A DNA stretch of 64,000 nt from the NCBI GenBank assembly GCA_046329575.1, contig JAXLUJ010000017.1, forward strand, positions 1 through 64,000. Direction: 5' to 3'. This document shows, piece by piece, positions 9,540-17,035 of the stretch. How positions within the stretch are numbered: the first letter of the stretch is position 1; each line of letters opens with the position of its first letter. This stretch comes from UBA1941 sp046329575 (lineage in GTDB: Bacteria; Bacteroidota; Bacteroidia; Chitinophagales; LD1). A model generated the notes under the pieces. The model was not told where the DNA came from. It worked only from the letters and a program-made list of their open reading frames with translations, and ran no database searches. Made by a program: the position numbers and the translations under genes.

Positions 9540-9676
9540 TGGCCGGGAACCGGCCAGTGTGGCGGCGGAGGAACGGAGCCGCCACACCGAAGCGGTAGCG
9601 GAGCCCTGTACAGCACGGGCCCCGGCAACGGTGGGGCTTTGAGCTTTGCGAAAAGCCCCACCGGAAGCCGGGGTGC
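9540..9676 (-). repeat. GC-rich dispersed repeat, copy R2
   Basis: A 137-bp GC-rich block in reverse orientation relative to R1. It includes a strong nested hairpin: 11-bp arms at 9630-9640 and 9652-9662 carry GGTGGGGCTTT, enclosed by an outer CCCGGC/GCCGGG stem. The segment AGCGGTAGCGGAGCC matches the core AGCGATAGCGGAGCC of copy R9. It fills the gap upstream of infA where secY and map would be expected. Confidence 0.8.
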
Positions 9677-9744
9677 CACCCTTATGAAACCATATTGTGG
9701 ATTACTTTCTGGAAAAATAATTTTAAAATCATGTGGATAAGTTT

Positions 9745-9752
9745 TATATTTG
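9745..9752 (+). promoter_or_regulatory. Bacteroidota-type -7 element for the infA operon
   Basis: TATATTTG matches the TAnnTTTG element of the Bacteroidota primary sigma factor. It is 32 nt before the infA ATG. No clear -33 TTG box is visible at the usual distance. Confidence 0.65.
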
Positions 9753-9783
9753 CAGTCCTTTTGAAAAAAGGGGTATCAAATTC

Positions 9784-10002
9784 ATGGCAAAACAAGATCT
9801 GATTGAGCAGGACGGCACCATCGTAGAAGCGTTGAGCAACGCCATGTTCCGCGTGAAGTTAGAGAATGCGCATGAGATCATTTGTCATATTTCGGGCAAG
9901 ATGCGAATGAACTATATTAAGATACTTCCGGGCGACCGGGTGAAGGTGGAGATGAGCCCTTATGATTTGAACAAAGGCAGAATTACATTCCGCTATAAAT
10001 AA
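9784..10002 (+). CDS. infA: translation initiation factor IF-1
   Basis: 72 aa, an S1-like OB fold (EQDGTIVEALSNAMFRVKL, then ICHISGKMRMNYIKILPGDRV). The frame is open from 9733, but all IF-1 proteins begin at MAKQD, so the ATG at 9784 is chosen; AAAAGGGG lies about 10 nt upstream. It opens the run infA-rpmJ-rpsM-rpsK-rpsD-rpoA-rplQ. In most Bacteroidota secY and map precede it directly, and here they do not. Confidence 0.98.
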   Translation: MAKQDLIEQDGTIVEALSNAMFRVKLENAHEIICHISGKMRMNYIKILPGDRVKVEMSPYDLNKGRITFRYK

Positions 10003-10010
10003 ACATAAAG

Positions 10011-10127
10011 ATGAAAGTTAGAGCATCAGTTAAGAAAAGAAGCGCCGACTGCAAAATTGTTCGCAGAAAGGGCGTGGTGTATGTTATTAATAAGAAGAAC
10101 CCAAAGTACAAACAACGTCAGGGTTAA
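10011..10127 (+). CDS. rpmJ: 50S ribosomal protein L36
   Basis: 38 aa, MKVRASVKKRSADCKIVRR at the start and PKYKQRQG at the end. It lies between infA and rpsM, 8 nt after infA. Of the four zinc ligands of the C+ form of L36 only one Cys (Cys14) is present, so this is the zinc-independent C- form usual in Bacteroidota. Confidence 0.97.
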   Translation: MKVRASVKKRSADCKIVRRKGVVYVINKKNPKYKQRQG

Positions 10128-10156
10128 TTTCAAACTGTTAAAACCAAAGAATATAA

Positions 10157-10534
10157 ATGGCAAGGATTTCAGGGGTTGATCTACCTAAAAACAAGCAAGG
10201 CGCTATCGGACTTACCTACATCTACGGTATCGGCCGCACTACCGCAAAGAAAATTCTGGCTTCAGCCGGAATCGAATTCGAAACGAAAGTGAAGGACTGG
10301 ACCGATGAGCAGGTGAACGGTATCCTGAACTACATCGCTACCCATTTGAAAGTGGAGGGTGAATTGCGTGGTGAAGTTCAGTCGAACATCAAGCGTTTGC
10401 AGGACATTGGCTCGTACCGTGGTATCCGCCACCGTAAAGGCTTGCCGGTTCGCGGTCAGCGTACCATCACTAACGCCCGTACCCGTAAAGGTAAGCGTAA
10501 GACGGTTGCTAATAAGAAAATGGTGACCAAATAA
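10157..10534 (+). CDS. rpsM: 30S ribosomal protein S13
   Basis: 125 aa, full length. Visible: RISGVDLPKNKQGAIGLTYI at the N-terminus, the helix-hairpin-helix region GIGRTTAKKIL, and the basic tail RHRKGLPVRGQRT-NARTRKG that reaches the decoding centre and tRNAs. Third gene of the alpha operon, 29 nt after rpmJ. Confidence 0.98.
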   Translation: MARISGVDLPKNKQGAIGLTYIYGIGRTTAKKILASAGIEFETKVKDWTDEQVNGILNYIATHLKVEGELRGEVQSNIKRLQDIGSYRGIRHRKGLPVRGQRTITNARTRKGKRKTVANKKMVTK

Positions 10535-10560
10535 TAATTAAAGCATAGTATCTCTATAAA

Positions 10561-10974
10561 ATGGCAAAGCAACAACAATCGGCTGGCAACAATGCCAAGG
10601 CTAAAGCTAAAAAGCGCGTAGTAAAAGTAGGCGCAGAAGGAAAAGTATTCCTCAACGCTACCTTCAATAATATCATCGTTACCTTTACCAACCTGGATGG
10701 CCAAACCATCAGCTGGTCGAGCGCCGGTAAAGTAGGGTTCCGTGGTTCGAAGAAAAACACGCCTTATGCAGCTCAGTTGGCTTCTTCAGAAGCCGCCAAA
10801 GTGGCTCACGAGGCCGGTTTGCGCAAAGTGGAAGTTTTCGTGAAAGGCCCGGGTGCCGGTCGTGAATCAGCTATCCGCGCTATCTTTACTTCCGGAATCG
10901 AAGTAACGGTAATCAACGATACTACCCCAATTCCTCACAACGGTTGCCGCCCGCCGAAAACACGTCGCGTGTAG
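10561..10974 (+). CDS. rpsK: 30S ribosomal protein S11
   Basis: 137 aa. The N-terminal 20 residues are a Lys/Ala-rich extension. The conserved core follows (ATFNNIIVTFTNLDGQTISW, then KGPGAGRESAIRAI) and the C-terminal PIPHNGCRPPKTRRV signature closes the protein. It sits between rpsM and rpsD as usual. Confidence 0.98.
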   Translation: MAKQQQSAGNNAKAKAKKRVVKVGAEGKVFLNATFNNIIVTFTNLDGQTISWSSAGKVGFRGSKKNTPYAAQLASSEAAKVAHEAGLRKVEVFVKGPGAGRESAIRAIFTSGIEVTVINDTTPIPHNGCRPPKTRRV

Positions 10975-11013
10975 TCATTTTTAAATTATACTATAAATCG
11001 ATCTTAAGAAGTT

Positions 11014-11619
11014 ATGGCAAGATATATTGGACCTACAACTAAAATAGCCCGCAAATTCGGCGAGGCCATTTACGGTGCTGATAAATATTTCGACAAGCGC
11101 AATTACGCTCCGGGCCAACATGGTCTGTCGAAAAAGCGGAAACAGCCTTCAGAATATGCGATTCAGCTGGCTGAAAAACAAAAAGCAAAATATACTTACG
11201 GTTTATTGGAGCGCCAATTCCGCAATCTGTTCGAGAAAGCCGCACGCCGTAAAGGTGTTACCGGTGAAAACCTCTTGAAATTATTGGAAGCCCGGTTAGA
11301 CAATGCCGTTTTCCGCATGGGTTTTGCCAAAAGCCGCGCTCAGGCGCGTCAGTTGGTAGGTCACAAACACGTTACCGTTAATGGTGAAGTGGTGAACGTT
11401 CCGTCGTTCTCCCTGCGCCCGGGCGATAAAGTGGCCATCCGCGAACGCTCTAAAAACCTGGATGTGGTAGCTACTTCTATCGGAGGCCGCGGACGTAAGT
11501 TTGGATGGCTGGCAATTGACGATAAGGCCGTTGAAGGTACTTTCGTTGATTTCCCTGAACGCGACCAAATTCCTGAAAACATCAACGAGCAGTTGATCGT
11601 GGAATTGTACTCGAAATAA
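11014..11619 (+). CDS. rpsD: 30S ribosomal protein S4
   Basis: 201 aa. The S4 RNA-binding domain is clear (LEARLDNAVFRMGFAKSRAQ, then LVGHKHVTVNGEVVNVPSF). S4 nucleates 30S assembly and in several phyla represses the alpha operon by binding its mRNA; no such leader structure is obvious here. Thirty-four nt separate its stop from the rpoA start. Confidence 0.98.
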   Translation: MARYIGPTTKIARKFGEAIYGADKYFDKRNYAPGQHGLSKKRKQPSEYAIQLAEKQKAKYTYGLLERQFRNLFEKAARRKGVTGENLLKLLEARLDNAVFRMGFAKSRAQARQLVGHKHVTVNGEVVNVPSFSLRPGDKVAIRERSKNLDVVATSIGGRGRKFGWLAIDDKAVEGTFVDFPERDQIPENINEQLIVELYSK

Positions 11620-11653
11620 TCTTTTGTATCAAATTAATCAACTCAATAAAGCT

Positions 11654-12643
11654 ATGGCCATATTAAGTTTCCAAAAACCGGACAAAATATCATTACAAAA
11701 AGCTACTGATTTCGAAGGTGTTTTCGAATTCAAACCTTTGGAACCGGGTTTTGGCGTAACTATCGGTAATGCCCTGCGCCGTGTGCTGCTTTCTTCTCTT
11801 GAAGGTTATGCTATCAGCGGTATTAAAATCAGCGGCGTTGACCACGAATTTTCTACCATCAAAGGCGTGATCGAAGACGTTACCGAAATCGTTCTGAACC
11901 TGAAACAGGTGCGCCTGAAAAAGGTAATGGACGACGACGCCGGCGCTGAAAAAATTTACATCTCGCTGAAAGGTCAGGATGCCTTCCGCGCAGAACATAT
12001 CGAAAAGCACACCAACGTTTATCAGGTGATGAATCCGGATATGGTGATTTGCCATATGAGCGGAAACGTAAATCTGGAAATTGAACTCACCATTACCAAA
12101 GGACGTGGTTACGTTCCGGCTGATGAGAATAATGCTCCGGTTCATGGCTACATCGCTATCGATGCGATTTATACGCCAATCAAAAACGTAAAATACGGAG
12201 TGGAAAACTTCCGTGTAGATCAGCGCGTTGACTTTGAAAAACTGATTCTTGAAATTACTACTGATGGAACCATCCATCCGGAAGAAGCCGTGAAAGAAGC
12301 TTCCCGCATCCTGATTCAGCACATGATGCTGATTACCGATGAGCATATCTCTTTCGACGCGCCACAGGCTGAATCTACTGAAATGGTTGATGAGCACTTG
12401 TTACACTTGCGCAAAATGTTGAAAACGCCTTTGGAAGATCTCGATCTTTCAGTTCGCGCCTTCAACTGCCTGAAAGCAGCCAAAATCAACTCGCTTGAAG
12501 AATTGGTTTCTTTCAACACCAACGATCTTTTGAAATTCCGCAACTTCGGTAAGAAATCGCTGGTAGAAATCGAAGCCTTGTTGCACGAAAAAGGACTGAG
12601 CTTCGGTATGGACCTTTCCAAACTGAAATTAGACGAAGCATAA
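11654..12643 (+). CDS. rpoA: RNA polymerase alpha subunit
   Basis: 329 aa. The N-terminal domain for dimerisation and beta/beta' docking is recognised by EPGFGVTIGNALRRVLLSS (about 33-51), and the C-terminal DNA/activator-binding domain by LDLSVRAFNCLKAAKINSLEEL. The frame is open to 11624, but the protein family starts at MAILSFQKPDKI, so the ATG at 11654 is chosen. Standard position between rpsD and rplQ. Confidence 0.98.
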   Translation: MAILSFQKPDKISLQKATDFEGVFEFKPLEPGFGVTIGNALRRVLLSSLEGYAISGIKISGVDHEFSTIKGVIEDVTEIVLNLKQVRLKKVMDDDAGAEKIYISLKGQDAFRAEHIEKHTNVYQVMNPDMVICHMSGNVNLEIELTITKGRGYVPADENNAPVHGYIAIDAIYTPIKNVKYGVENFRVDQRVDFEKLILEITTDGTIHPEEAVKEASRILIQHMMLITDEHISFDAPQAESTEMVDEHLLHLRKMLKTPLEDLDLSVRAFNCLKAAKINSLEELVSFNTNDLLKFRNFGKKSLVEIEALLHEKGLSFGMDLSKLKLDEA

Positions 12644-12670
12644 TTAAAGAAACCGATCAAATAACCAGAG

Positions 12671-13168
12671 ATGAGACACGGAGATAAAGTAAATAATTTA
12701 GGACGCAAAACGGCTCACCGCCACGCGTTGATGATGAATATGGCCAATGCGCTGATCCGCTACAAGCGTATCTTCACTACTTTGGCCAAAGCCAAAGCAC
12801 TGCGCGGCTATGTTGAACCACTGATCACTAAATCGAAGACCGATAGCACCCACAGCCGTCGTGTAGTGTTCAGCTACCTTCGCGATAAAGATTCTATTAA
12901 AGAATTGTTTGGTTCCATTTCAGGTAAAGTGGCTGATCGTCCGGGTGGTTACACCCGCATCATCAAAACCGGATTCCGCGCCGGTGATGCTGCTGAAATG
13001 GCGATGATTGAGCTGGTTGACTTCAACGAAGTGTACACCCAGAACAAGAACACCGCAAAAGCTGCCGAGCCGAAGAAAAAGACCCGTCGCAGCGCAGGAA
13101 CCGCCAAGAAAAAGGCCGCTCCAAAAACGGATAAGGCTGCTGATGCCGAAACTTCAGAAGAAGCATAA
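12671..13168 (+). CDS. rplQ: 50S ribosomal protein L17 with a Lys/Ala-rich tail
   Basis: The first 117 residues are a normal L17 (MRHGDKVNNLGRKTAHRHAL, then GGYTRIIKTGFRAGDAAEMA). About 45 further residues (PKKKTRRSAGTAKKKAAPK, then an acidic end) are a low-complexity extension seen in other Bacteroidota L17 proteins. It ends the alpha operon and is followed by a strong terminator. Confidence 0.97.
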   Translation: MRHGDKVNNLGRKTAHRHALMMNMANALIRYKRIFTTLAKAKALRGYVEPLITKSKTDSTHSRRVVFSYLRDKDSIKELFGSISGKVADRPGGYTRIIKTGFRAGDAAEMAMIELVDFNEVYTQNKNTAKAAEPKKKTRRSAGTAKKKAAPKTDKAADAETSEEA

Positions 13169-13190
13169 GCAACAGTTAGAATAAACGATA

Positions 13191-13213
13191 AAGGCTACCA
13201 TATTGGTAGCCTT
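13191..13213 (+). terminator. intrinsic terminator of the alpha ribosomal operon
   Basis: A perfect 10-bp stem AAGGCTACCA/TGGTAGCCTT with a TAT loop is followed by TTTTTGTTTTT, 23 nt after rplQ. Confidence 0.93.
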
Positions 13214-13221
13214 TTTTGTTT

Positions 13222-13415
13222 TTATGGCGTTCCCCCTCACACCGCCGGGAACGGCACTAATTTTCCAAACTTGAGGGAATGGCGGCGTTCGGGGTCGCGT
13301 GCTTTCGTGCTTCGCTAGCGCTACGGTGTTTGGTGCATTTCGTTTCACTACATGCCCAAACACAGCTCCCTACGGTCGCTCACTATCGCCCGCTAACGCC
13401 TGCGCCCGGGTTATG
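13222..13415 (+). repeat. GC-rich dispersed repeat, copy R3
   Basis: Starts ATGGCGTTCCCCC, continues through GGGTCGCGTGCTTTCG and GCTTCGCTAGCGCTACGGTG, matching the R1/R8 body, and ends near CCTGCGCCCGGG. It separates the converging rplQ and nuoF genes. The remaining 80 bp (13416-13494) contain a short near-palindrome around TACGTAT and no gene. Confidence 0.8.
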
Positions 13416-13494
13416 AAAAACCGCCTTAAGTTTTAAAGTTAGGATACGTATTGGAATACGTATGGTAATACGGCAAAATGCCATTCAGAAGGGA

Positions 13495-14868
13495 TTACAC
13501 ACCTACCGCTTCAGTCTTCGCCAACAAGTGCTTCACTTTCTCCCAAGGTTCCAGTTCAAAATGTTTGCGGTCTTTTACTTTTTCGGGGTAGCGGATATGG
13601 AATTCAAATTCATCGCGGAAATGGCGGATAGCGGCAGCCACGGGCCATGCCGCAGCATCGCCAAGCGGGCAAATGGTATTGCCCTCAATTTTGCGTTGAA
13701 TATCCCATAGCAGTTCAATGTCTTCCATCCGGCCAAAGCCATGTTCAATGCGCCAGGTCACTTTTTCTAACCAACCTGTTCCTTCGCGGCAAGGCGAGCA
13801 TTGTCCGCAACTTTCATGATGATAAAAGCGGGAGAAATTCCAGGTGTTGCGCACAATGCACTGGCGGTCGTCATACACAATAAAACCACCTGAACCGATC
13901 ATGGAACCGGTAGCAAATCCGCCATCGCTCATACTTTCATAGGTCATCAAACGTGTTTCACCCTTGGCGGTACTGAACAATAAATTGGCAGGCAGTATTG
14001 GCACGGAACTGCCGCCCGGCACGCATGCTTTCAGCGGACGATCGGTTTGCATACCGCCGCACCATTCGTCGCTCATTACAAACTCTTCAACTGATATACC
14101 CAATTCAATTTCATAAACACCCGGCTTGCGAATGTTGCCACTGGCGGAAATCAATTTAGTACCGGTGCTTTTGCCTACACCTATCTTCGCAAATTCATCG
14201 CCGCCATTATTTACAATGTATGGAATGTCCATGATGGTTTCCACATTGTTTACCACAGTTGGATTTCCATAAAGACCTACCACAGCCGGAAATGGCGGTT
14301 TAATGCGCGGATTGCCGCGCTTGCCTTCCAGCGATTCGATGAGTGCGGTTTCTTCGCCGCAGATGTAAGCGCCTGCACCGCAGGTAACGTGCAGGTCGAG
14401 ATTATAGCCACTACCTTTAATGTTTTTGCCTAACCAGCCATTGGCATAGGCTTCGTTGATGGCGCGTTCCAGAATGCGGTACACCCACATATACTCGCCG
14501 CGGATGTAGATGTAGGAGAGATTAGCCTCCAACGCGATGCTGGAGCAAATCATTCCTTCTACCAAAAGATGCGGCAATTTTTCCATCAGGTAGCGATCTT
14601 TGAACGTTCCGGGTTCGCTTTCATCGGCATTGCAAACCAAGTGACGCGGACGACCACTTTTTTTGTCGATAAAGCTCCATTTCATACCGGTTGGGAAGCC
14701 GGCGCCGCCGCGGCCGCGCAGACCGCTTTTTTTCACTTCCTCTACAATATCGTTCGGAGCCATTTTCAGGGCTTTCTCCACAGCATTGTAGCCACCTTTC
14801 TGGCGATACACTTCGTAAGTATGAATGTTTGGAACATTCACATGTTCCAGCAAGATTTTTTTGCTCAT
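13495..14868 (-). CDS. nuoF: NADH-quinone oxidoreductase subunit F (51-kDa, FMN and N3 cluster)
   Basis: 457 aa. It holds the NADH/FMN site (SGLRGRGGAGFPTGMKWSF, about 48-66), a conserved acidic region (CNADESEPGTFKDR) and the 4Fe-4S ligands CGQCSPCREGTGW with the fourth Cys in TICPLGDAAAWP. It is the electron-entry subunit of complex I. Neither nuoE nor nuoG flanks it: on one side lie a GC-rich repeat and rplQ, on the other tandem repeats and an IS110 element. It must work with subunits encoded elsewhere. Confidence 0.97.
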   Translation of the reverse strand: MSKKILLEHVNVPNIHTYEVYRQKGGYNAVEKALKMAPNDIVEEVKKSGLRGRGGAGFPTGMKWSFIDKKSGRPRHLVCNADESEPGTFKDRYLMEKLPHLLVEGMICSSIALEANLSYIYIRGEYMWVYRILERAINEAYANGWLGKNIKGSGYNLDLHVTCGAGAYICGEETALIESLEGKRGNPRIKPPFPAVVGLYGNPTVVNNVETIMDIPYIVNNGGDEFAKIGVGKSTGTKLISASGNIRKPGVYEIELGISVEEFVMSDEWCGGMQTDRPLKACVPGGSSVPILPANLLFSTAKGETRLMTYESMSDGGFATGSMIGSGGFIVYDDRQCIVRNTWNFSRFYHHESCGQCSPCREGTGWLEKVTWRIEHGFGRMEDIELLWDIQRKIEGNTICPLGDAAAWPVAAAIRHFRDEFEFHIRYPEKVKDRKHFELEPWEKVKHLLAKTEAVGV

Positions 14869-14944
14869 AAGATCACCGGTTTGAACCGTAGTGCAATTTT
14901 ACGCTTTCGGCAGGAAATTTTGGTAATGTTTTCAACACAGGGCA

Positions 14945-15270
14945 GGATGCAAGGAGAGAGCTGTGAGTTTCGAGCGGAGAGTTACGAGCTGAGAGTTGCG
15001 TGAGATTCAAGACGCAAGACGCAAGATGCAAGACGCAAGATGCAAGACGAAAGACGCAAGATGCAAGGAGAGAGCTATGAGTTACGAGCTATGAGTTACG
15101 AGCTGTGAGTTACGTGAGATTCAAGACACAAGACACAAGACACAAGACGCAAGATGCAAGGAGAGAGCTATGAGTTACGAGCTGTGAGTTACGTGAGATT
15201 CAAGACGCAAGACGCAAGATGCAAGACGCAAGATGCAAGATGCAAGACGCAGGACACAAGACGCAAGTGG
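14945..15270. repeat. Compound heptanucleotide tandem array upstream of nuoF
   Basis: More than 300 bp built of 7-bp units: CAAGACG, CAAGATG, CAAGACA, and alternating GAGCTAT/GAGTTAC. The order is mosaic: blocks of one unit type, then another, then the first again, with the joiner GTGAGATT repeated three times. This looks like repeated segmental duplication within the array. There are no CRISPR-like spacers. Confidence 0.92.
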
Positions 15271-15386
15271 CGAAGTCCTATTTTTTGGTAGAATGATGTG
15301 GAGGCGTGAAGTGGAAAGCCGGGGGAGTGTGGCTAACCGCGGCAGCGATAGCAGGTACTATCATTAAAACAAGTAAAATTTAAAGT

Positions 15387-16529
15387 TTATTTTAGCACTA
15401 ACCGAGAGGCGTTGCTTGCCGATAACTGACGCAATTGACGACCTTCTGTAGCCTCCTTAGGGAGGCTACCTTTTTTTAGAGCGCCGATGGCGCTCAACCG
15501 AGAGGCAATTGCCGCCTCCTCCTCAGCAATTAATGGAATGTTCCGGAATGCCTGATCATTTTTATACAAGGCATAGATGATAACCAGTAATTTCTTTTGT
15601 ACGGCTACATAACTTTTCATTTTTTCATGATGCCGCTCGTACGTTCTCATAAACAGTTGAATAAATGGAGTTAACCGGTATCGTACTACGTTGAAAGCTG
15701 GCATATACAATGCTCTTCGGATCCGACTGTTTCCCCGCTTGGATATCTTTGTTTTCCCCACTCTTTTACCGGAACTATTCTCCACCACATCATAACCACT
15801 ATAACTTACTAGCTGGCGACTGTTATGAAATAAATCGAAGCCATTGGTTTCTGCTATAACTACAGCTACGGTGAGCATCCCTAGTCCTTTGATCGCGGCA
15901 ATGCGTTCTACCTTTTCAAATACTTCCGCATTGGACATTAGCTGCTTTTTTATCAGTTCATCCACTTGCGCCACTTGCTTGTCGATATGAGCCAATGTAG
16001 CCTTCAACTGCTTTACTACGCTGTGGATAACGTACATCGCTGCTTCTAACGAAAGTAACTGATTGGATAATTCTGTGCGAATCTCCTGAAGGCGTTGATG
16101 TTGGCGGGTTAAAGTGCGTAAGTGAAAGAAGAACGGACTCATTGGCGTCCATTCCGGCAATGCCTGCTCACAAATCATTTGCGCCAGCCCCTGAGCATCT
16201 GATTTATCTGTTTTGGTTTTAATGCCGATTGCTTTTATGTAATCCTTGGCTCGATTAGCCAGAATTACAGATACCCGATATTTTTTCTGTGAAAAGAACA
16301 GCGCACAATTTTCATAGTACACCCCTGTAGCTTCCATCCCTATAGTGAGCCCTACATCCTTTTGTTTGTGATGTTTTGAAATCCAGCTTTCAAGGAACTG
16401 AAATCCGGCTAATGTGTTATTAAATTTTGTACTTGCCACCACTTTAACCCGTTGTGTGGCATCAATAGCGCTCATGCAGGCACGGCACTCTTTTGACCCA
16501 ATGTCAATACCAACAGCATACTTCAACAT
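15387..16529 (-). CDS. IS110-family DEDD recombinase/transposase
   Basis: 380 aa. N-terminal RuvC-like DEDD domain: Asp in VGIDIGSKECR, Glu in IGMEATGVYYEN, and the two Asp in TKTDKSDAQGLAQM. C-terminal Tnp_20 domain: helix-hairpin-helix AAIKGLGMLTVAVVIAET, then GYDVVENSSGKRVGKTKISKRGN with the conserved catalytic Ser. The gene appears intact and of normal length, so the element may still be active. Family members join DNA at a site chosen by an RNA encoded in the element's noncoding end; the matching RNA region here is described separately. Confidence 0.95.
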   Translation of the reverse strand: MLKYAVGIDIGSKECRACMSAIDATQRVKVVASTKFNNTLAGFQFLESWISKHHKQKDVGLTIGMEATGVYYENCALFFSQKKYRVSVILANRAKDYIKAIGIKTKTDKSDAQGLAQMICEQALPEWTPMSPFFFHLRTLTRQHQRLQEIRTELSNQLLSLEAAMYVIHSVVKQLKATLAHIDKQVAQVDELIKKQLMSNAEVFEKVERIAAIKGLGMLTVAVVIAETNGFDLFHNSRQLVSYSGYDVVENSSGKRVGKTKISKRGNSRIRRALYMPAFNVVRYRLTPFIQLFMRTYERHHEKMKSYVAVQKKLLVIIYALYKNDQAFRNIPLIAEEEAAIASRLSAIGALKKGSLPKEATEGRQLRQLSASNASRLVLK

Positions 16530-16564
16530 TTTGATGTTTTTTAAATGAACAAAAAGCCGCAGAA

Positions 16565-16790
16565 AACTCCCCTTTCATCTTCCTCACTCATAGAATAGTT
16601 CGTATAGGCCAAAAACGCCTATCGATTAGGTACTATCGGGAATCCAAAAGAGAAAACAGGTGCAGATTAACCTGCCATAGAGCGTCAATGCGCGTGCGGA
16701 AAGCTCAAGTTGCTGCACCCGTTTTTCTACTCACACTAAGATAAAGAGATACTTCTAATGCGATTCAAAGCTCTTTTTTATCTATTGCCT
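16565..16790 (-). ncRNA. predicted IS110 bridge RNA with readable target and donor guides
   Basis: Reading the minus strand 5' to 3', a GGTGCAG/CTGCACC stem (16713-16719 with 16659-16665) encloses a first loop. In it, GCTTTCCGC (16696-16704) equals the left target flank (16803-16811). A second loop holds GATAGTACCT (16628-16637), equal to the element's short end (15353-15362), then an ATAGGC/GCCTAT hairpin (16604-16622), then TATGAG (16587-16592), complementary to the long-end junction (16798-16803). The order target loop, then donor loop, is that of known bridge RNAs. The right target guide was not found with confidence. Transcript ends are approximate. Confidence 0.75.
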
Positions 16791-16834
16791 GCAAAGATAT
16801 GAGCGGAAAGCCCGGAAGGCCGCAGCAAAATAAT

Positions 16835-16945
16835 TACGAATGAAAAATTACGAATTACGAAGCCTGGAAACGGCGATAACCAAATCCGGCTACTGTATAG
16901 AAAGGAGGCACACTTAATTCGTAATTTGAATTCGTAATTCGCCCA
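16835..16945. repeat. AATTACG heptamer units forming an inverted repeat
   Basis: Short runs of AATTACG on the left (16835-16860) and CGTAATT on the right (16915-16942) can fold back on each other. The left run repeats at 7-bp steps, as in the other heptamer arrays. The 50 bp between the runs show nothing recognisable. Confidence 0.6.
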
Positions 16946-16967
16946 GAACGAAGACGCAGCAAAGCTT

Positions 16968-17033
16968 TTATGGCCACCCGCGGCCTGAGGACTTGCAGCG
17001 GATAGCGCGGTTGCCGCCATAAAAATTGCCAAA
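16968..17033 (-). repeat. GC-rich dispersed repeat, copy R5 (short)
   Basis: Ends GGTTGCCGCCATAAAAA, identical in its first 15 bases to the end of copy R9, and contains AGCGGATAGCGCGG. It abuts the stop codon of the sterol reductase gene. It looks like an end fragment or a second partial copy next to R4. Confidence 0.65.
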
Positions 17034-17035
17034 AA

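Larger units (their letters stand above)
15352..16803 (-). mobile_element. IS110-family insertion sequence (about 1,452 bp)
   Basis: Contains one recombinase gene, a 35-bp short end after it and a noncoding long end of about 270 bp before it, the layout of the IS110 group. There are no terminal inverted repeats. The trinucleotide AGC (GCT on the element's strand) occurs at both junctions (15350-15352 and 16802-16804), consistent with a duplicated CT core dinucleotide as in IS621. The ends were set by comparison with the uninterrupted repeat core in copies R8 and R9, so the exact boundary is ambiguous by up to two bases. Confidence 0.8.
15300..16832 (-). repeat. GC-rich dispersed repeat, copy R4, interrupted by the IS110 element
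   Basis: The left part (15300-15351) ends GGCAGCGATAG and the right part (16802-16832) begins AGCGGAAAGCCCGG. Removing the element restores CAGCGATAGCGGAAAGC, which aligns with TAGCGATAGCGGAGCC in intact copy R9. The insertion therefore lies exactly in the most conserved part of the repeat. Confidence 0.75.

Noticed and set aside
13438..13475. Near-palindrome around TACGTAT as a regulatory site
   Set aside because: It is short and lies between converging genes, away from any start codon.
14945..15270. Possible CRISPR array
   Set aside because: The period is 7 bp, there are no unique spacers of 25-40 bp, and no cas gene is present.
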